64,000 nucleotides of DNA, taken from Stagonosporopsis chrysanthemi. Lineage: Eukaryota > Ascomycota > Dothideomycetes > Pleosporales > Didymellaceae. The notes under the pieces are model-generated. The model was not told where the DNA came from, made no database searches, and worked only from the letters and a program-made list of their open reading frames with translations. The position numbers and the translations under genes are program-made. Numbering within the stretch: the first letter of the stretch is position 1; every line of letters starts with the position of its first letter. Positions 59,397 to 64,000 of this stretch are shown in pieces. The stretch covers positions 53,890-117,889 of the forward strand of contig JAFISE010000104.1 in assembly GCA_022560025.1 (NCBI GenBank), in the 5' to 3' direction.

Positions 59397-61543
59397 ATGT
59401 CTACCTTTCTGTGTTTAGTTTGCCAATCCATCCCGCCGAAGACATGGAGCCACTCTTTCAACCTCAAAGAAGACAGCAGAGAGATCTGTGTCAAACTGCA
59501 AACTCTGGGAGAAATGGAAGCCGCCAAGGCTAAGGGTTGTCAGCTGTGCACCATCCTCCTTGATTCACCGAATTTTTGCCGACAGCAGGAGATTTATGGG
59601 TATAGATTGAACGGCAAGAGAGAGATGATATACTTACGCAGATCGCTTGCGTCTCCTGACCGGGCTATTGAGCTTGGTGTTGGACCTAGGGGAACACAGT
59701 CTATATCTCGAACTTTCTTCTACCACATGCCTCCGGAATGGTGTAGGTTCATCCAGCTCATGTCTCACCTTGCGACAAAGGGGTGGTTCCACCCTCAGCA
59801 TGTATGCTAATAGTGTTATAGGTCAACCCGGCCGCGGCGCCGAAGGGGATCGGGTCAGGACCACAAACAAACCAAGATATCGACCCTTGTCTATAAATAG
59901 TCTCATCGACAACACGGAGCTGATGATGAGTTGGCTACGCTTCTGTCAGGAACAGCACCCAGGTTGCTCCAAGCTTCAATCCTCTTTTCTTCCTTCGCGC
60001 TTACTAGACGTGCGTGCTTTTGAAGGAAGCGAAGATGTGAAATTGGTCATAAGCCAATCTTTGACTGGTGGTGCTTGTACTCCAACGTCATACCTCACAC
60101 TTAGCCATTGTTGGGGCAAGTCGGATTTGATCACCACTACGACCGGCAACATCAGATCAAGACAGAATCGAATTTCTTCCCGCGACCTCTCGCAGACTTT
60201 CCGGGATGCTGTGACATTGACACGCCAGCTGGGACAACGATATCTTTGGATAGACTCGCTTTGTATCGTACAAGACGACACAGAAGACTGGACTAGAGAG
60301 GCAGCTAGGATGGCCAAAGTATACGGAAACTCATTATGCACATTAGCAGCTCTCAGCTCGGCTGATGGGAGGGGCGGTTGCCATCGTGAAGCCAATGTTC
60401 AGAAGTCAATGAGTAATCCATTCTTCGACCTTCGGACTTCAAGGTCCTCGGAATCATACGTCCGCATCTTTCGCCAAGAGCCATTGGACTGGACAACGGA
60501 CTACGACGGGTTACTGTGTAGATCAGGAGAGTCGCAAAGCCCTCTCAGGTATCGAGCATGGGTCTTGCAGGAACGAGAGCTGTCCAGGCGGTCGATACAC
60601 TTCGGCAAAAACCAGCTCTTGTGGGAATGCAAGCAGATGAGGGGGTCTGCACAGTTGCCCTGGCTCGAGATGAAGAAGAAAAAAGGACTGACCTACCCAG
60701 AAGGCTGGCTTCAGCTGATAGAAGACTATTCGCTCCGTGGGCTTACTAAGTCAGCGGATAAGCTGCCTGCGCTTTCGGGTGTTGCAGAAAAGTACCAGGG
60801 AAAGAAAGAACATTACCTTGCGGGCTTGTGGAGCGATGATTTTCCCGCTGCATTGATGTGGCAATCGATAGACCTTTATGCCAGAAGGTATAGTGCCTAT
60901 AGAGCACCTAGCTGGTCGTGGGCGTCGCTTCAAGGACGCGTCTCATATGTTAGTTCGCCAGCGACACTTAGACTTTGTCGAGAGCTGAATCTTCTTGCAG
61001 GACACTCAAAGACTTGTGCCGCCACACGTTGATTACCCGAACCCTCGAGATAATCCCCCCAGGATGTTGGAGAGCGCATACAGGAGCGTCAAGCTCGCGA
61101 AAGCAGCAATTCAACCTCTCCACCCCAATTATATCTACGGCGGAGTTCGAGAAGGAGCCTGTGTAGTCCTGAGAGATGCCTGCCTGTTCCAGATAGATGT
61201 GCCTGCTCCGATGATGTACTCTAAGGAGCAGGTACCGAAGAAGGACTCTGAGCCACTATTGAGAAACCGAAAGCAGATCGGTGTCTTCTTTCGTGACACT
61301 GCAGATGATCTCATAGACGCCAAGGCAGCTTTCATGTTGGTCCTTCAGCACGAGCCCGTGTGTCCACTTACAGAACATTCGTTCCAGTTACATCAGGCCA
61401 GCAACATGATTGACACCGTCATGGGCATCGTTGTCGTCACCGATCAAAAACGTAAAGACTCTTTCAAGAGATTGGGTCTTGCTCGATGGGTGGATGAGAG
61501 GCTGCTTGTAGGATGCAAGCCAAGTAACGTGAAACTGGTTTAA
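59397..61543 (+). CDS. HET-domain (heterokaryon incompatibility) protein
   Basis: Three exons give 678 residues: 59397-59740, 59799-60948 and 61001-61543. The first donor could also be at 59747, which changes two residues. The N terminus has the Cys pairs often seen before HET domains (LCLVCQS, GCQLCTILLD). The HET core is clear: YLTLSHCWGKSDLITTTTGNI, then DLSQTFRDAVTLTRQLGQRYLWIDSLCIVQDDTEDWTREAARMAKVYGNSLCTLAAL. The later RAWVLQERELSRRSIHFGKNQLLWEC and YRAPSWSWASLQG segments are standard for the family. HET domains, distant TIR relatives, trigger cell death when unlike strains fuse. No NACHT, WD or ankyrin partner domain is visible. The C-terminal 180 residues are of the usual unannotated type. 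It lies 224 bases from the transposon end and appears unbroken. Confidence 0.9.
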
Positions 61544-61767
61544 GGCAGAGAAGAAAGTCGCAGAATACAACCACAATTTGGCATTTGGGCACGCACCCTT
61601 TGGGAGCACTTATACTGCCACATCACAACGCTTGATCTAGCAAGCGTTCCATGCTTCCACCTTCGGTAGACATTCAACAACGTGCGCCACTGACGCGGCG
61701 TCCTCCAAGTATCGCTGTTCCTTTTTTCCGACGCGTGGACATGATCGGGCGCGTGCTCGAGCCGCTA

Positions 61768-61808
61768 ACGTGTCTGTGCACCCAACGATCGGAGTCACCC
61801 AACGATCG
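61768..61808. repeat. Left terminal inverted repeat with internal 13-base direct repeat
   Basis: The end is built as one base (A), a 10-base block CGTGTCTGTG (61769-61778), a 13-base unit CACCCAACGATCG (61779-61791), a 4-base spacer GAGT, and the same 13-base unit again (61796-61808). The doubled unit is a plausible transposase-binding site. Confidence 0.9.
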
Positions 61809-61928
61809 CTCCGAGCCCTGGGGCCAACTACAAAAACGAGGCTACAGAGCCACATACAATAGTTATTATTGCAGGATATCTTGGTGGAGTATTCTATAGG
61901 CCTATGCAATCAAATTTCATTATATAAT

Positions 61929-63815
61929 CTATTTGTATAACGTGGCCGTGCGGCCGCTGCGGGTGGTGTGAGTGCGGGCAGCTGGAGGAGGCGTCGCAGG
62001 CTTTGGGCGACTACGAGCACCTACACTACGACGCGCAGGCTTTGGTTTAACTGCAGAAGCTCTTGAGGTTGTAGTCTTGCCTCTTTGGGACAATTGTAGG
62101 GCTTTTGCAGCGTCGTTAGCCTGTTTAGCAGCAGCTCTGGCAGCTTTCCGGGCGTCTATTGCTTGACGTTCCTCTGCCTTCGTCCTTGCACGCTCTTCCT
62201 TCTCTCTTGCCCGCTTTTGACGCTTCTCTTCTTCAATCTTCTCCTTGTATAGCTTATTAGCAGCTGCTAACTCCTTCATCTCTGCCTTTCTCCGCTCTTC
62301 CTCCTCCTTCTCTTGCTCAGTAACCACCATCCGAACCCGTGCCTCCTGAATAGACCGAGGAGACCACACCATCGCTCCGCCGTGGTACTCCTGATGCTGT
62401 TGCAGGTCTAATTGCCTGCTAGGTTGCTTCTGCCGCTTCTGCTTTAGGTATAGCTTCTGCCTTAGGCCATTGAGTTCGCTGTGAAGGAGCTCTACCTGAG
62501 TCGATAGGTGGTGGATAGTTTGGCCAAGCTTCCGCGCACCTGCACTGCGCGGATCCTTTACCTCTGCACGCAGTATAGTACAAGCTCGTAGCCAGTCTTC
62601 TGCAGAATAGGCAGTAGAACCAGAGGTAACTGAGCCTGAGCTTGTAGGTGTTGTGTGGCAGAATCTATCGAGTATAACGTCAGGGTTTAGTGGGTCTATC
62701 CCCGTGGCGGTGAAGGCGTTTTGTATGAGCTTATCCTTGAACGTGTGCACCCAGGCAGGCCAGAATAGGCTGAAAAAGTCGGCTTTCGTCAACGGCAATA
62801 GGCCTTGAGTCTTCTGGAGGTAGTTATCCAGCTCAGAGGCGTACGCAGAGGAGAGAGGCTTAAAGCAGACTACATCCAACGGCTGCAGCGTCTGGGTACT
62901 GTGAGGTGGCAACACAGCCAGTATAATCTGATTCTGATCGCAGTAGTCGATGAAGTCCTGCGTTAGGTGGCTCCCGTGGCCATCTACTATCAAAAGCCTA
63001 TAGCTTCTGCGCGCCTTTGCCTTGGTATAACAGTCAAACACCTGCTCAAGCCAGGCTAATCCAATGTCATTGTTCGTCCAGCCAGAAGGCGAAGAAGCCA
63101 CGTGAATTTGGTGTATTCCTGCCTTAATATCGGCCACCCAATGACTCTGGATTGTGGAGTTTTTGGACGCAAATATGATGCCAGGAGGTAGTGCAGTACT
63201 ATCTGCGCAGATAGTAGCCAACAGGCTTACCCACTCTCGTGAGCTATCCTGCCGAGCGTGCCTGACTTCTTTCTTCTTATATTGACGCCTACTGAAGATG
63301 CGTTTTGTCCTTCCTAGTACTCCAATCGCGAAGCCCTTCTCATCCATATTGTACGTGTGAGCTGGCTCAATGTTGTAGTTGGCGATCTTCTGCTGCAGTA
63401 GATTAAAGTATAGCTTATACTTATATCTAGACTCAGTGTTGTGGCGATTAGAGTCTATACCTATTGACTATTTAGGGTAGAGGCAGTTGTGGTGACGTTG
63501 GAGGAAGCGTGTAACCCAGCTTTCGGAGCAAGGAATCTGGGCTACTTTTGACGCGAAATTTTGTATCATAGTCCTTGTAGGTGCTATATGACGGCTGTTT
63601 AGTACTCCTATATACTTTACAAGGTCCTCTTCTTGTTGTAGGGTGAGCTTGTGTTGGTGTTGGTTGGCGACGCGTCGAGGTACCTGCACACTACGGTGCG
63701 CGCAGGATAGAGTATTTTGATCAACGCCATGCTTAAGCGCAATATTTGTATAGACAAGTTTATCGCCAGGCTTCAATTTACGAATCTCTGCAAGCGCATT
63801 ATTGATTCCTGGCAT
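61929..63815 (-). pseudogene. Transposase of the pogo/Fot1-like element, broken by one amber codon
   Basis: The frame runs from the ATG at 63815 to the stop at 61929 (629 codons), interrupted only by TAG at 63468-63470, codon 116. Before it are a psq-type helix-turn-helix (MPGINNALAEIRKLKPGDKL and on) and a CENP-B/Tc5-type HTH (LTLQQEEDLVKYIGVLNSRH ... ESWVTRFLQRHHNCLYPK). After it the DDE_1 domain follows: D158 in NMDEKGF, D278 in LLIVDGHGSH, D314 in LQPLDVVCFKPL, a DD35D spacing. A coiled, Lys/Glu/Arg-rich segment and a basic tail ending RTATLYK close the protein. All three acidic residues and the frame past the stop are intact, so the damage is one point change. No splice pair that would remove the stop is obvious. 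Confidence 0.88.
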
Positions 63816-63861
63816 GGTTGTTGAGTTATTACGCGTTGAAATTTGGTGTAGATGTTGTGCA

Positions 63862-63903
63862 CTGATTGTTGGTTGACTCCGATCGTTGGGTGCACAGACA
63901 CGT
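63862..63903. repeat. Right terminal inverted repeat, inner direct repeat decayed
   Basis: Read inward from the right end, the outer 10-base block and first 13-base unit are identical to the left end. After the same 4-base spacer, the second unit reads CAACCAACAATCA, differing from the left unit at three positions, two of them G to A. Confidence 0.88.
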
Positions 63904-63905
63904 TA

Positions 63906-64000
63906 CCGTGTCTGTGCGCGTGACGCCCGGATTCGCGTGACGCCCGATCACCAAAACAAGCATCTATCTTCAACGCGTCATAACTCAACAACCATGGCAC
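63906..64000 (+). mobile_element. Left end of a second, related pogo/Fot1-like element, cut by the window
   Basis: Directly after the TA at 63904-63905 comes a second terminus of the same design: C, then CGTGTCTGTG (63907-63916), a 13-base unit CGCGTGACGCCCG (63917-63929), spacer GATT, and the same unit again (63934-63946). The 13-base unit differs from that of the first element. Further in, about 28 bases before and including the ATG at 63994 match the leader of the first transposase with one mismatch. The element therefore points to the right, away from the first. Confidence 0.8.
63994..64000 (+). CDS. Start codon of a second transposase, cut by the window edge
   Basis: An ATG at 63994 follows TAACTCAACAACC, the same context as the start of the first transposase (which is on the opposite strand). 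Only two codons are inside the window (Met-Ala). The call rests on leader identity and on the terminal repeat 88 bases upstream. Confidence 0.55.

Larger units (their letters stand above)
61768..63903 (-). mobile_element. pogo/Fot1-like (Tc1/mariner superfamily) DNA transposon
   Basis: The element is 2136 bases long and flanked by TA on both sides (61766-61767 and 63904-63905), the target duplication of this superfamily. Its ends are perfect inverted repeats of at least 29 bases: 61768-61796 matches the complement of 63875-63903. It holds one transposase frame on the minus strand (61929-63815) with a single internal stop. Both ends are present, so the copy is structurally complete and probably recent; the stop makes it non-autonomous unless suppressed. 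Confidence 0.92.

Noticed and set aside
63347..63467. An intron between the HTH and DDE parts of the transposase
   Set aside because: The 40 codons after the amber stop are open, in frame, and read like the normal linker to the DDE domain. A point stop explains the break better than splicing.

Overview
This window is nuclear DNA of a filamentous ascomycete (Pezizomycotina; Dothideomycetes is my best guess, not proven). The signs are many short GT-AG introns of about 45-120 bases, monocistronic genes on both strands, an intron-bearing tRNA-Ser, a HET-domain gene, a fungal rhodopsin-like membrane protein, and a pogo/Fot1-type transposon with TA target sites. Exon joins were worked out by eye from reading frame, splice signals and remembered family features; no alignment was run.

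Layout. 1-10 kb: the tail of a four-helix membrane protein, an F-box protein, a conserved Gln/Pro/Ser-rich protein, Sec61 beta, and an NADPH-dependent MDR reductase. 10-19 kb: a Dabb-GFA two-domain protein, a xylose-reductase-type aldo/keto reductase with a possible mitochondrial leader, a 7TM rhodopsin-like protein, and a GABA/amino-acid permease. 20-23 kb is accessory in character: a stand-alone nucleoside-phosphorylase-fold protein beside a CorA-like membrane protein on the same strand. 24-49 kb is a dense housekeeping block: an INO80-subunit-F-like protein, calmodulin, syntaxin Tlg2, a Drs2-type flippase, SRP72, TFIIE alpha, pseudouridine synthase Pus1, pyruvate dehydrogenase E1 alpha, ferrochelatase, Ku70, tRNA-Ser(GCU), and an MFS transporter. 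About 49.2-56 kb is gene-poor, with at most one small spliced gene or remnant. 56-61.5 kb holds an EST1/SMG7-like protein and a HET-domain protein. The right end holds a complete 2.1 kb pogo/Fot1-like element and the start of a second, related element facing away from it.

How the genes relate. There are no operons. Several housekeeping pairs are divergent and share short promoters: calmodulin/Tlg2, TFIIE alpha/Pus1, and ferrochelatase/Ku70. Functions are general cell biology: ER translocation (Sec61 beta, SRP72), membrane traffic and lipid asymmetry (Tlg2, Drs2), mitochondrial metabolism (PDH E1 alpha, ferrochelatase), transcription and chromatin (TFIIE, INO80), and DNA ends (Ku70, EST1-like). 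The features I find most worth a second look are these: the two abutting transposons, whose termini share one modular design but carry different repeat sequences; a single amber codon in the transposase that fits repeat-induced point mutation; the PNP plus CorA-like pair; the Dabb-GFA fusion; and several unusual exon arrangements (start-codon-only exons, a 16-base exon, a stop-free 48-base intron).
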